A DNA stretch of 64,000 nt from Cyanidium caldarium (Eukaryota > Rhodophyta > Bangiophyceae > Cyanidiales > Cyanidiaceae). Location: assembly GCA_026184775.1 (NCBI GenBank), contig JANCYW010000002.1, positions 534,092 to 598,091 of the forward strand, read 5' to 3'. Both the position numbers and the translations under genes were made by a program. This document shows positions 44,794-53,899 of this stretch, piece after piece; position 1 is the stretch's first letter, and every line of letters starts with the position of its first letter. Below the pieces are notes generated by a model. The model was given only the letters and a program-made list of their open reading frames with translations, made no database searches and was not told where the DNA came from.

Positions 44794-46794
44794 ATGCGGC
44801 GAGCGGCGACGCTGTTGTGGCGTCAAGCGCGATGTGTGCGCCGGGCGCTGCTGAGCGTGTTTCTCCTGCTGGCGGTCTGGCGACCGGCGCCGCGGTTGGC
44901 CGCGGGTCAGAGCAGCGGCAGCACCCAGAGCAGCGTGTTGGTGCACGGTGCGCGCTGCACCTTCAATATCACCTTTATGGAGCCGTACGACGGGCGCGCC
45001 ATGACGGCCTTCACCTATGCGGCGGCGCGCTGGGCGGACGTGTTCCCGTCGGCAGTGCCCATCCGTGTGTTCACCTCGTTCGTGCCCAAGAGCCCGCCCA
45101 ACAGCTTGGGGACGACGTTTGCGTATTTGGTGATGGGCGACACGGTGCCCGGACTGTTGCGACGCACCTGGTACAACTCGGCGTTGGCAGTAGCCATCAT
45201 CGGGCGCGCCGACGCCAGCAGCACCCCGTACGATATGGAGATCAACCTCAACGACCAGGCGCCGTGGCACTACGACCCGTCCACACCGATCGATCTGGCC
45301 AGCACGCCCAACGCCATCGACCTGGCCACCACGGTGTTGCACGAGATTGCCCACGGACTGGGCTTCAGCGGCACCATCACCGCCGACGCCAGCACGCAGA
45401 CCGCCCGGTACGGGTTGGCGTTTGACACCCATTACGGATATCCGGCGTTTTCGGTGCCCGGTCGGTTCGACTCGCTGATCACCGATGTGGTCGGCTGCGG
45501 TGTGTTGGATGCCTGCAGCGCCCACGGCGACGGCGCGCTCTACCAGGCGCTGACCACGCTGAACAGTCTGTACATCGGCGGGGCGGACGGCGGCCATTTC
45601 ATGTTATACAGCCCGGATCCATACAACGCGGGCACCAACGTGTACCAATTCTCGCCCACCACCTGGAAGCGCGACTGCGTGCTGGCCAACGTCTCGGTGC
45701 TGGCGTGCAGCTCACTGGTGACGCCCTACGCGCTGCCCGGCGAACAGGTGCATCAGATCGGTGAGAACACCCTGACGGTGCTGCAGTTGCTGCTCAGCAA
45801 TCAGACGCTGCCGTCGACGCCGCCCAATTACTGCAGCGCTGCGTGCGTCGGCAATATAGTGTTGGCGGCGGACTCGGTGGTGCGTGTGGCCGCATCCGCC
45901 GGCAACGACAGCGGTGCGGTGCCCGATTGCGGCTTGGTGAACGAAGCGCTGGCGACGGCCATGGACGATACGCTGTTGGCGTTCGGGTTTGGTAACGCCA
46001 CCGCCGCCCCTCGCCACTGCATCTTCAACGCGACCGATGCCACCTATGTGCTGAGCACGGTGGTGCTGGGCATGAGCAGCGCCTCGGCGTCGAGTGCCAT
46101 CTCGCTCCTGACGGGCGGCAGCTCCTCAAACGGTGCGGGTGTCCTGTTGCAGAGCTCGCTGCAGAATACGCTGGGGCCGGCGGCGGTGCTCGACGACGTC
46201 AACGTGGCGCGAGTGTATGCGCTGAGTGGATCAGGCGCGCCGGTGCTGCAGCCGCCGCAGCCGCTGGAGGACGCGTTGCAGTACACCGGCCTGTTCCTGT
46301 TCGACTGGCAGATTGTGCCTTCAGACACGAACACCATCAACGAGACCGCCTTTTGTGCGGACTCGCGCCTGCCACAGCTGTTGCACACATCGGCGCAGGC
46401 AGTGCTGCAGAGCGAGTTGTCGCTGGAAGTGTCCAACAGCACGGCGACGGCGGCGGCCGCCCCGGTGGGCGCCGCGGCCACCAGCAACAGCTACCCCGAG
46501 CTGCCGCTGCTGCCCAGCCAGAGCCAGTGCCTACTGTATCGAGCGGCGCCGAACAGCGCTCCACCGCCGCGGTACAATTATTTATTCACCATTGCCGTGC
46601 CACGCGACGCTGCCCGGTTCGCCGCCCTGTCGCTGTCCGCCTACGACAAAGTGGCCGCGGGCACGGGCACGACGCTGTCCAGCGCGCAGCTGTCGGCTAT
46701 CTTTGCGGATATCGCCCCGCCGGGCACGTTTGGCAGCACCGACTATGTGCAGGTCAGCTTTCAGCCGTACGATTATGCGGCGCTGTTGTTGTAG
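44794..46794 (+). CDS. secreted zincin-like metalloprotease candidate
   Basis: A 666-residue protein with a signal peptide (basic start, then LLSVFLLLAVW, cleavage expected after the Ala-rich stretch near residue 37). The zinc motif HEIAHGLGF (from residue 183) has the HExxHxxGF form of metzincin-like proteases, and it follows TTV as the active-site helix usually does. Many N-glycosylation sites (for example NITF, NVSV, NATA, NATD, NETA) and about a dozen cysteines fit a secreted or vacuolar glycoprotein. The region after the motif is not assigned to a family. Predicted function: extracellular or vacuolar protein hydrolysis. ATG 44794 is the first true ATG. Confidence 0.75.
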   Translation: MRRAATLLWRQARCVRRALLSVFLLLAVWRPAPRLAAGQSSGSTQSSVLVHGARCTFNITFMEPYDGRAMTAFTYAAARWADVFPSAVPIRVFTSFVPKSPPNSLGTTFAYLVMGDTVPGLLRRTWYNSALAVAIIGRADASSTPYDMEINLNDQAPWHYDPSTPIDLASTPNAIDLATTVLHEIAHGLGFSGTITADASTQTARYGLAFDTHYGYPAFSVPGRFDSLITDVVGCGVLDACSAHGDGALYQALTTLNSLYIGGADGGHFMLYSPDPYNAGTNVYQFSPTTWKRDCVLANVSVLACSSLVTPYALPGEQVHQIGENTLTVLQLLLSNQTLPSTPPNYCSAACVGNIVLAADSVVRVAASAGNDSGAVPDCGLVNEALATAMDDTLLAFGFGNATAAPRHCIFNATDATYVLSTVVLGMSSASASSAISLLTGGSSSNGAGVLLQSSLQNTLGPAAVLDDVNVARVYALSGSGAPVLQPPQPLEDALQYTGLFLFDWQIVPSDTNTINETAFCADSRLPQLLHTSAQAVLQSELSLEVSNSTATAAAAPVGAAATSNSYPELPLLPSQSQCLLYRAAPNSAPPPRYNYLFTIAVPRDAARFAALSLSAYDKVAAGTGTTLSSAQLSAIFADIAPPGTFGSTDYVQVSFQPYDYAALLL

Positions 46795-46832
46795 GTGTGG
46801 TGGTAGGCGCGTGGGACGGATCAAACAGTCAT

Positions 46833-48755
46833 TCAGCCGGACACCGCGCACTGGCGCAACGCGGTGATCAACTGCTCGTCGATCAGCTGCGGCATGAAAT
46901 GCACGGCGTGCAACAGCGTCTGCATATCAACTTGGGAGGGACGCGTCGGCCATAGACGCGGCGGCGGCAGGGCGATGCCGAGCGCGCCGGCCACCAGGTC
47001 GAGAGCCGATGCGCACTCCGCCAGATGCGCGGGCATCTCCGCGAGCAGTCGCTGGCACGCCTGGGGTTCCGGGTCGGTGTCCGCGTAAACATTTCCCTCC
47101 AACATCCACGATATCCACTGGCGCAGGTGAGACGCGTCCGTCGGCAACACCTCCAGCACCATCATCACGAACAAACCTATGCGGGTGAGGTCGTCGGGAG
47201 GCAGTTCGGTCGCGGTGGAGTGGTCGCGCTCCTCCAGAGCGGGCACCATGCAAAGCAGCGCTGCGTAGGCGGGCGAGTCGCGCGTGATGCCCAGGCGCGC
47301 CAGGGCAGAAAGTAAAGTGTCCTCTTCCTCGTCACCGGCGTCAATGCGTTGGCGTCGGTTATCGAACCATCGGGTGCGCAAGCCGTGGCGGCAGCCCGCT
47401 GGCAAACGCCGTGCTGGCGCCAGCTGATCGCACAGTCGCCGCAACCGCGGCGTGTCTATGAGCGGCAGCGTCTCGTGCGCCAGCACTGGCTCACGGTGGG
47501 AGATGGAGTTGGCGATCAGGCGCTCGCCGGTCAGGATGGCGTGGGCCACCAGCCACTCCTCGGCATCTGGATCCGTCGCCAGTTCGGTCCAATCGTGCGA
47601 ATTCGCGTACGACAGGACGGCCTCGAATGAGGAATGCGGCGCGTCGGGCGCTGACAGCGGTGGAAACGGGCGACACAGCGGCCAGCATCCGGCCAGCACA
47701 CACGCCCGTCGAAACACTGGGAGGGGCGTATCCGGCCACCCGGGGACATACTCCATCATCCACGACGGGCCGGCAGACGGGTCCTCGATTACCCGCCGCA
47801 TGTTCAACAGTATCACGGTGTCGGGTGCACTGGCCCACACAGCACCTTCTCGCTCGGGTGCATACACGGCGTCCACATACCCGGCCGCATACAGGTCGGC
47901 CAGCACGCGCCACGGCAGCTGACCCCGGTGCAGCGTCCGGCGCTCGTGGCCGATCCACGTCAACTGCACTTGACGAGGCACCTCCGCGGAGAGGATGTGC
48001 TGCAAGTGCAACCATAGGGCGGGTCGATGCGTCTGACGGCGCAGCAAGGCCAAGCGACGCTTGCTGGCGAACAGGGCGCCACGCTCGCCCTCCTCCACCC
48101 CGAGGCGGGCGCGCTCCCACGCCTCCGCCAACGTGGTGCGTTGTTGCGCCTCGAGGTGGCGGAAGTAGGGCGACGAGGCGAGGCAGCCGTAGGGAGAAGG
48201 GCGCGCGGGTGGAGGCGGCGGCAAGACGAAGATCAGTTGGAGCGTGGTTTGGGTGTTGTCGTTCTTGTCGTCGTCGACAGCCCTGCCGCCCTCCACCACT
48301 TGCAACCACTCGTGCCAGCGGCTGCGCACCCAGTCGATCAAGTGCGGGCGCAACACGCCATAGCCGTTCAGCAGCGCCAAGTCGTCCACCGCTGTCCAGT
48401 CGCGGCGCGCCTGTCGGGCGCGTGCCTGCAGCGGCCGTACGATCCACGCATCCCACCAGGCCTCCACGTCGACGCCGATCCGCAGCGGCGCCAAGTCCGC
48501 CCGCGCTTGTAGTAGGACGGCCGCCCTGGTCTGTCGGACGGACTGTCGATCGTAACAGTAGTTTAAGAGCCCGCGCACCGACATGGTGAGCAACTTGGCG
48601 AGGAGAACACCTGTCGGGCCATTCCGGCCGGCGCGAAGAACGAGTCGTGCGGTGGCGATAGCGCCGTACCGCTCCCGCAGAGCGCTTACCGCGAGGCACA
48701 CAACAGGGTTGAAACACAGCAACGGACGATACGGGGACAGTTGGCAGCCGCACAT
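46833..48755 (-). CDS. unknown 640-residue protein
   Basis: I do not recognise the family. The sequence is mixed and folded-looking throughout (MCGCQLSPYRPLLCFNPVVC at the start, LLNYCYDRQSVRQTRAAVLL, LIDWVRSRWHEWLQVV, LWLHLQHILSAEVPRQVQLTWIGHERR, ISWMLEGNVYADTDPEP), rich in Trp and Arg, with no signal peptide or clear membrane helix. The frame is open upstream to 49073, but the start at ATG 48755 is preferred because it falls just 19 bases after the stop of the same-strand gene ending at 48775; ATG 48836 would overlap it. The 3' end is 38 bases from the metalloprotease stop. Confidence 0.7.
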   Translation of the reverse strand: MCGCQLSPYRPLLCFNPVVCLAVSALRERYGAIATARLVLRAGRNGPTGVLLAKLLTMSVRGLLNYCYDRQSVRQTRAAVLLQARADLAPLRIGVDVEAWWDAWIVRPLQARARQARRDWTAVDDLALLNGYGVLRPHLIDWVRSRWHEWLQVVEGGRAVDDDKNDNTQTTLQLIFVLPPPPPARPSPYGCLASSPYFRHLEAQQRTTLAEAWERARLGVEEGERGALFASKRRLALLRRQTHRPALWLHLQHILSAEVPRQVQLTWIGHERRTLHRGQLPWRVLADLYAAGYVDAVYAPEREGAVWASAPDTVILLNMRRVIEDPSAGPSWMMEYVPGWPDTPLPVFRRACVLAGCWPLCRPFPPLSAPDAPHSSFEAVLSYANSHDWTELATDPDAEEWLVAHAILTGERLIANSISHREPVLAHETLPLIDTPRLRRLCDQLAPARRLPAGCRHGLRTRWFDNRRQRIDAGDEEEDTLLSALARLGITRDSPAYAALLCMVPALEERDHSTATELPPDDLTRIGLFVMMVLEVLPTDASHLRQWISWMLEGNVYADTDPEPQACQRLLAEMPAHLAECASALDLVAGALGIALPPPRLWPTRPSQVDMQTLLHAVHFMPQLIDEQLITALRQCAVSG

Positions 48756-48774
48756 AGAGACTTCCGGGCAGCGC

Positions 48775-49674
48775 TCAGTGATCCATACCGCCAGCTCTGC
48801 GGTCGTCCCTACGGCCGTCGGGACTCTGGTCAGCATTCTCGGCCGCCACCCGAGCGCGCTTCTCACCGTGTACATCACATTGCAGCATCCACTGGCGCTC
48901 CTCCTCGGTGCACAGCACGGCGCCCGTCTCGATGCGCGCCAGCAACAATCGGAAGCGACTGGACGCGTCGGCCCACTTGCTCCCGTCCACATGGCCGTCG
49001 GCATCCACGGCCTCGTCCTCGGCGGCCGCCTCCAGCAGCTCGTCGCGGTACTCGCTGGCCACATGGCGCACATACGTGTCCGCGAACGTCTCGCCCTTGC
49101 AGTTGGCCGCCACCGCTGTCAGGCAGGCGTCGACGTGCTCGCCACGCAGTCGCTCGGCCTGCTCCAGGGCGCGATGCACCCGCCGTTCGGTCGAGGCGGT
49201 GAGATGCGTGAGTCGCCTCCACAGGCCCATCTCCAGCAACACGGCGCCGTCGCCACCGTGTCCTCGTCGGGCAGGCGCCGACGACAAGTATGCCAGCGCA
49301 CGCCGCAACAGCGTGTCAGTTGGCGTCGTTTCAGCTTCCTCAAATGCGCCCGGCATTTCATCCCGCTCCAACGCATCGATCTGACGAAGCGACGTCTCCA
49401 ACGCCTCCGCAACCTCTGCCGACAGCGCCGCACACGTCTCTGCAAACGTCACTCGCGCCGCCGCACTCGGCAGCTGTTGCACGGTGCGTTGCCACGCCGC
49501 GTGCGACGGGAGCGTCTCCAACGCCGCCGCCGCTACGACCCGATCCAGACGACTCGGTTTGGTGGTGCGTCGGTTCGACTCATTGCCATCTTCCATTGCA
49601 TTGCGGGCCCGTTTGGTCAGTTGATGTTCCTCCTCAGCTGCTGGTGCTGTCTCTCGCTCTTTGCCAAGACTCAT
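48775..49674 (-). CDS. unknown protein with Rsa3-like C-terminal segment
   Basis: A 299-residue, largely helical protein. A Lys/Arg-rich start (LTKRARN) is followed by helices (RVTFAETCAALSAEVAEALETSLRQIDALE; RLTHLTASTERRVHRALEQAERLRG). Near residues 205-275 comes ETFADTYVRHVASEYRDELLEAA... and LLLARIETGAVLCTEEERQWML, which resembles the ribosome assembly protein 3 (Rsa3) pattern (Y-x-x-x-x-T/S-EF-x-DEL ... L-x-x-x-E-x-G ... E-E). That assignment is tentative. ATG 49674 is used; an in-frame ATG at 49803 gives 43 more residues and the open frame runs on into the antisense of TruB. It is directly upstream of the unknown gene at 46833-48755. Confidence 0.65.
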   Translation of the reverse strand: MSLGKERETAPAAEEEHQLTKRARNAMEDGNESNRRTTKPSRLDRVVAAAALETLPSHAAWQRTVQQLPSAAARVTFAETCAALSAEVAEALETSLRQIDALERDEMPGAFEEAETTPTDTLLRRALAYLSSAPARRGHGGDGAVLLEMGLWRRLTHLTASTERRVHRALEQAERLRGEHVDACLTAVAANCKGETFADTYVRHVASEYRDELLEAAAEDEAVDADGHVDGSKWADASSRFRLLLARIETGAVLCTEEERQWMLQCDVHGEKRARVAAENADQSPDGRRDDRRAGGMDH

Positions 49675-49828
49675 AAAGGAGTGTCCTTCGGGTGCACACG
49701 CCCCGACGTTCTCCTGCGTCCCACCGTCGCCGCCCGCCCGACGCCGCACGGGCGACGCGGTGCTTCCCGGGTTTCGCGTTGAGGGGGCGGTGTCACGCGC
49801 CATGGAGGGTGCATAGTGCTGCAGCGCC

Positions 49829-50875
49829 ATGAGATTATCCTGGGCAGTGCCATTTCGGTGTCGTGTCCGCTGGCGACCGTGCAGGCACGTCGAAAGTGGA
49901 GTCGGTCGTGGGCGACACTGCAGCGTGGTGTCTCGCCGACCGTTGCTCGCTGCCTCCATGCAACCGCACCGCCCACCTCCTACGGGCACGCCCACGTCAC
50001 ACCGCTCCAATCGCAGTGTCACTTCCCCAGTGATTCCGCCGGAGGGCGTGCTGGTGGTGGACAAGCCATCGGATTGGACGTCGTTCGACGTGGTGAACAA
50101 GGTGCGCGCCGTGCTCAGCCGCCACTGGCGACAGCAGCCGTCGTGGCCGACGCAACAAGCTCCGCAGCGACCGCCGATTCACAAGTCGCGCCGCAAGCGC
50201 CAGCTGCTGCGCGTGGGCCACGGCGGCACGCTGGACCCGATAGCGACCGGCGTGCTGGTGGTGGCGGTGGGCGAGGTGTACACCCGGCGGTTGGGCGAGC
50301 TGCAGGCCGGGCGCAAGCGCTATCGCGCCGGCTTTCAGCTCGGCCGGGCCACCGACACTCAGGATTGCACCGGGGTGGTCACAGAGGAGTCATCGTTTGC
50401 CCATCTGGCGTCCAACGGGTACCAGCAGTGTTGCGCGATGTTGGCGTCGCCCCTATTTACCGGCACACTGCGACAGCGGCCGCCTCTGTATTCGGCAGTG
50501 CGCGTGCGCGGTCGTCACCTCTACGACTATGCGCGCGCGGGCGAGGCGGATCTGCTGGACGAGGTGCCCGAGCGCACCGTCACCGTGTACCACATCGCCT
50601 GCACCCAGTGGGATGCCGAGCAGGGAACCGGCACCCTGGAGTTGGAGTGTTCCGGCGGCACCTACGTGCGCACGCTGATCGACAACCTGGGTCGGCAGTT
50701 GGGCACGCATGCCATCATGACGTGGCTGCAGCGCACCCGCGTCGGCCCGTACACCTTGTGCGAGGAGGACGGACCGGTGCTACGCGGCGCCACCGACTTG
50801 GACGATGTGCCGCGCATTCTCGGTGCGTTGCGCACTGGCATGTCGGTCGATACGCCCGCGGATGGAGAGAGATAG
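49829..50875 (+). CDS. truB: tRNA pseudouridine-55 synthase, TruB/Pus4 family
   Basis: A 348-residue enzyme making pseudouridine 55 in the T-loop of tRNA. Motifs: GVLVVDKPSDWTSFDVVNKVR, GHGGTLDPIATGVLVV (about 130-145, containing the catalytic Asp), LGRATDTQDCTG, RPPLYSAVRVRGRHLYDYAR, CSGGTYVRTLIDNLG and QRTRVGPYTL. The first ~65 residues are Arg-rich without acids up to residue 21 and may target the protein to an organelle; a second ATG at 49958 would shorten it. Length matches bacterial-type TruB plus a leader. Its 3' end is 74 bases from that of the DUF202 gene. Confidence 0.94.
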   Translation: MRLSWAVPFRCRVRWRPCRHVESGVGRGRHCSVVSRRPLLAASMQPHRPPPTGTPTSHRSNRSVTSPVIPPEGVLVVDKPSDWTSFDVVNKVRAVLSRHWRQQPSWPTQQAPQRPPIHKSRRKRQLLRVGHGGTLDPIATGVLVVAVGEVYTRRLGELQAGRKRYRAGFQLGRATDTQDCTGVVTEESSFAHLASNGYQQCCAMLASPLFTGTLRQRPPLYSAVRVRGRHLYDYARAGEADLLDEVPERTVTVYHIACTQWDAEQGTGTLELECSGGTYVRTLIDNLGRQLGTHAIMTWLQRTRVGPYTLCEEDGPVLRGATDLDDVPRILGALRTGMSVDTPADGER

Positions 50876-50949
50876 CACTCTGAGGAACCGATGGGAGTGA
50901 GCGCGGATCGCACCGCGCTCTCCACTTCCGGCTTCTGTCCCCTCTCTGG

Positions 50950-51447
50950 TCACGTGAACAGGAGCACCAGCGAGATGACGCCGGCGACCACCAGGAACAC
51001 CACGACAATCCACGGGAAGATGGTGTCGGCGGCGAACTCGCCGCGCTCCAGCGCGAGCATCTGTCCGTAGTATCGCCACAGACTCACTACGAGCGTCGCC
51101 AGACCGAGCGCGATAAACACCGTGCCGGTGGCCTCGGCCAGATGAGTGCCAATGAGTTTGGCGATGGCCACCCCGAGCGCCACCGCTGCCAGACTGGTGC
51201 GCACCATGGACAAAAACGTACGCTCCAACGCCAGCAGGTCGCGTGCTCGCGAGCCGACGTTCCTCGCGGTGTTGTACTGGAGCAGCCGTCGCGCCGTGAA
51301 CGTGTCCGGTTTGTCGGTGCGGAAGAAGAGCGTCTTGTTCCTAGAAGATGTCCGTGGAGGCGCCGACGAATTCGGGGAGACTCCATTGGCGACGGGCGCA
51401 CCGCTCTCTTCGTCGCCCTCGGCGCGGCGAGCGTTGTTCGCGCTCAT
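50950..51447 (-). CDS. DUF202 membrane protein, second copy
   Basis: A 165-residue protein with the same three-helix layout as the gene at 650-1120. Shared core: RARDLLALERTFLSMVRTSLAAVALGVAIAKLIG, then VFIALGLATLVVSLWRYYGQMLALERGEFAADTIFPWIVVVFLVVAGVISLVLLF, given here as segments of the matching region. The N-terminal ~70 residues differ (Ser/Asn/Glu-rich). ATG 51447 (MSANNARRAEG) is the first true ATG. Possible role in membrane complexes of the VTC/YidH type; not known. Divergent from the diflavin reductase gene, 320 bases apart. Confidence 0.87.
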   Translation of the reverse strand: MSANNARRAEGDEESGAPVANGVSPNSSAPPRTSSRNKTLFFRTDKPDTFTARRLLQYNTARNVGSRARDLLALERTFLSMVRTSLAAVALGVAIAKLIGTHLAEATGTVFIALGLATLVVSLWRYYGQMLALERGEFAADTIFPWIVVVFLVVAGVISLVLLFT

Positions 51448-51767
51448 GGGGAAAAGGGCAGCCAATGAAAAGGCAGACTACTTCCTTCGAGAGGTGTCGG
51501 GGCAGACGAGTCCAAGTGGTGTGTGAGCCGTTAGCGTCTCCCGTAAAGAGTGCTGTTGCCCCCGACTCTGCGGTCCGTTCGAGGCGTCCCCTCTTCGCGT
51601 CGTGTGCGGCGAGCGCCCGCCTGCGACCGTTCCGCGTGTCCCAGGGCGCCGTCTCGAACGCGTGGTCCGATGGCTCGTCGGTCGCGTTCGGCGACGTCGA
51701 TGAGAGATGATGCCGAGCCGACGACGGACCTGACCTCATCTGGTGCCTCCAACATGCTCACTGAGTA
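51448..51767. promoter_or_regulatory. shared upstream region of DUF202 and diflavin reductase genes
   Basis: 320 bases between divergent starts. No motif recognised; promoter role inferred from position. Confidence 0.35.
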
Positions 51768-53513
51768 ATGTCTTCGAACGCGATCACCATCATATACGGA
51801 ACACAGACTGGGAATGCTGCGGACGCGGCTGCAGAGTTGCAAGAGGCGCTGGGCGGTCGGTGTCGTTGTGGGTCTGCCCAGTTTTACGACGTCAGCGAGC
51901 TGCCGCGAGAGCAGCGTGTGGTGTTTGTGGTGTCTACGTACGGCGACGGGGAGGCGCCAGATGCGTTTGTGCCGTTGTGGAGGCAGTTGCTGCGGCGGCA
52001 GCTGCCGGCGGACTGGTTGCGCGGGGTGGAGTATACGGTGTTCGGGTTGGGCGATAGCGCCTATCCCAAGTTCAATGCGGTGGCGCAACGGCTGGACGTG
52101 CGGCTACAGCGACTGGGAGCGCGACGATATCACGCAGTGGGGCTGGGTGACGGTGCTGCGTGGGAGGAGCACTGGCAGCAGTGGCTGCGGTCGCTGCTGG
52201 GCGCTGCGGCGTTGCAACGATGGCAGGAGGAGCGCCAGCGGGTGCCGCCGTCACCGCGTTCGGGACTGCGGCGCGTGTTGTCGGGAGCGTGTTTTGTGGG
52301 CCGGCGTGAGCTGTGCTTTCAGTCGGCGGCCGAGAGTGCCGATCAGCAGGAAAAGCGGGTGATGCAGGTGACGTTGCGGGTGGTGTGCACGCCGTCCGCC
52401 GAGGCGCCATTTGTGCCCGGCGATGTGGCGTATGTGCTACCGCACAACCGTGGCGGCCTGGTGGACGCTTTTTTCACCCTGTTCCCGCATCTGGACCCCG
52501 ACGCGTTGCACGTGTGGGAAGACGCTGCCTATGTGCGGCAGACCTGCCGCGAGGTGGTGCAGCGCTCGTTCGACCTGAATGCGTTGCCGCGGCGGCGCTT
52601 TCTGCGGCAGTTGGCGACGTTCGCCACGGAGCCGCGGGAGCAGGCGCGCTTGCGAGAGCTGGCGGCGGATGCCGCGCAGTACGAGGCGTACATTACCCGC
52701 GAGCAACGATCGGTGTTGTTGGTGTTACGCGATTTCGTCTCGGCACGGCCGCCGTCGCTCCCGCACCTGTTGTCGCTGATGCCGCGGTTACAGCCGCGTG
52801 GCTACTCCATCGCCAGCGACATGCGGCGCTGCATGGGCAAAGCGGACGATCACGGTCAGCGGCAGGTGGATATCGACTTGTGTGTGCGTGCGGTGCGCTA
52901 CGTGACCCGCTTACGGCGACAACGCATCGGCGTCGCCTCTGGCTACTTCGACGAGCTGACCCCCGGCGACGCAGTCGCAATGTGGGTACAGCCGGGTGTT
53001 TTGCGAGTGCCACCAGATGACCGCGTGCCGGTGCTAATGGTGGCCACCGGCACCGGCATCGGCGTGTTCCGCTGCATGGCCACGCAGTGGGCGGTGAGCG
53101 CGCGCCGATCGTCTGCCAACTCGGAGCAATGCAACAAGGTGCTGGTGCATGGGTGCCGCCGCGTGGGCGTGGACGATCTGTACGCCGACGCGTGGCCCGA
53201 AGAGCATGTGCTGCGACTGGTGGCCGAGTCGCGACCAGCCGATTCGGGCGCCCCCAAAATGTATGTACAGCACCGTTTGCGGCAGGATGCGCAGTTGGTG
53301 TACGAGCGCTGCTTTGCAGGCGCTGATAGACGGTCGCGGGTGCAGGTGTTGGTGGCGGGCGGCTCGGCCGGCGCCAGCATGCCGGCTGAAGTGCGCCGCG
53401 CGCTGCTAGAAGCGGTGTTGGGAGGATGTGGTGGAATGCGGGCAGATGAGGCCGATGCCTGTCTGCGGCAGATGGTGCGGGAGGGTAGGTACCGGGTGGA
53501 AGTGTGGGATTGA
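51768..53513 (+). CDS. NDOR1: NADPH-dependent diflavin oxidoreductase (Tah18/NDOR1 type)
   Basis: A 581-residue FMN/FAD reductase. The flavodoxin domain (1-150) has IIYGTQTGNAADAA, FVVSTYGDGEAPDAF and YTVFGLGDSAYPKFNAVA. The FAD-binding part contains RGYSIAS (PRGYSIASDMR) and the NADPH part contains MVATGTGIGVFRCMA and VLVAGGSAGASMPAEVRRAL, ending in VEVWD. No membrane helix, short linker and length near 600 residues point to the cytosolic Tah18/NDOR1 type, which passes electrons to Dre2/CIAPIN1 in cytosolic Fe-S cluster assembly, rather than to cytochrome P450 reductase. In GTGxAPFR the usual Ala-Pro is Gly-Val, a small deviation. ATG 51768. Confidence 0.93.
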   Translation: MSSNAITIIYGTQTGNAADAAAELQEALGGRCRCGSAQFYDVSELPREQRVVFVVSTYGDGEAPDAFVPLWRQLLRRQLPADWLRGVEYTVFGLGDSAYPKFNAVAQRLDVRLQRLGARRYHAVGLGDGAAWEEHWQQWLRSLLGAAALQRWQEERQRVPPSPRSGLRRVLSGACFVGRRELCFQSAAESADQQEKRVMQVTLRVVCTPSAEAPFVPGDVAYVLPHNRGGLVDAFFTLFPHLDPDALHVWEDAAYVRQTCREVVQRSFDLNALPRRRFLRQLATFATEPREQARLRELAADAAQYEAYITREQRSVLLVLRDFVSARPPSLPHLLSLMPRLQPRGYSIASDMRRCMGKADDHGQRQVDIDLCVRAVRYVTRLRRQRIGVASGYFDELTPGDAVAMWVQPGVLRVPPDDRVPVLMVATGTGIGVFRCMATQWAVSARRSSANSEQCNKVLVHGCRRVGVDDLYADAWPEEHVLRLVAESRPADSGAPKMYVQHRLRQDAQLVYERCFAGADRRSRVQVLVAGGSAGASMPAEVRRALLEAVLGGCGGMRADEADACLRQMVREGRYRVEVWD

Positions 53514-53899
53514 ACAAGGCTTGATGTGGCGTTGAGCATATTTGGGAAAAAGACACTGCGATGACGACGCTCTTTGGTTTGCTGTGATATTCCAAAGTCC
53601 CACCGCCGTCTCCCCATTCGGTCACGCTGGGCGCTCGCGTTGTCCTCAGAAAACGTCACGCGAGCCGATGACGCGCACTCGATCGTTCGCTCGAGTCGCG
53701 ATTTTCGCTGCGATTCGCCGTTGGGGACGTCGCGTGCGTTGGCTCGCATGGCGACGTCGGCCGCGCTCGGGCGCGCTCGCATTGCATGTTGTACCGCACG
53801 AGCTGAGGGAGGCAGCGGCCAGTGAGGTTATCCCCGAGTTCACCAGCGCAGACGCACTGTGCCGTCGAATGGGAGACAACCGTGTCTTGGGTGAGAGTT
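53514..53899. other. intergenic, nothing recognised
   Basis: 386 bases between two plus-strand genes. Presumed 3' UTR and promoter. Short overlapping frames only. Confidence 0.45.
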
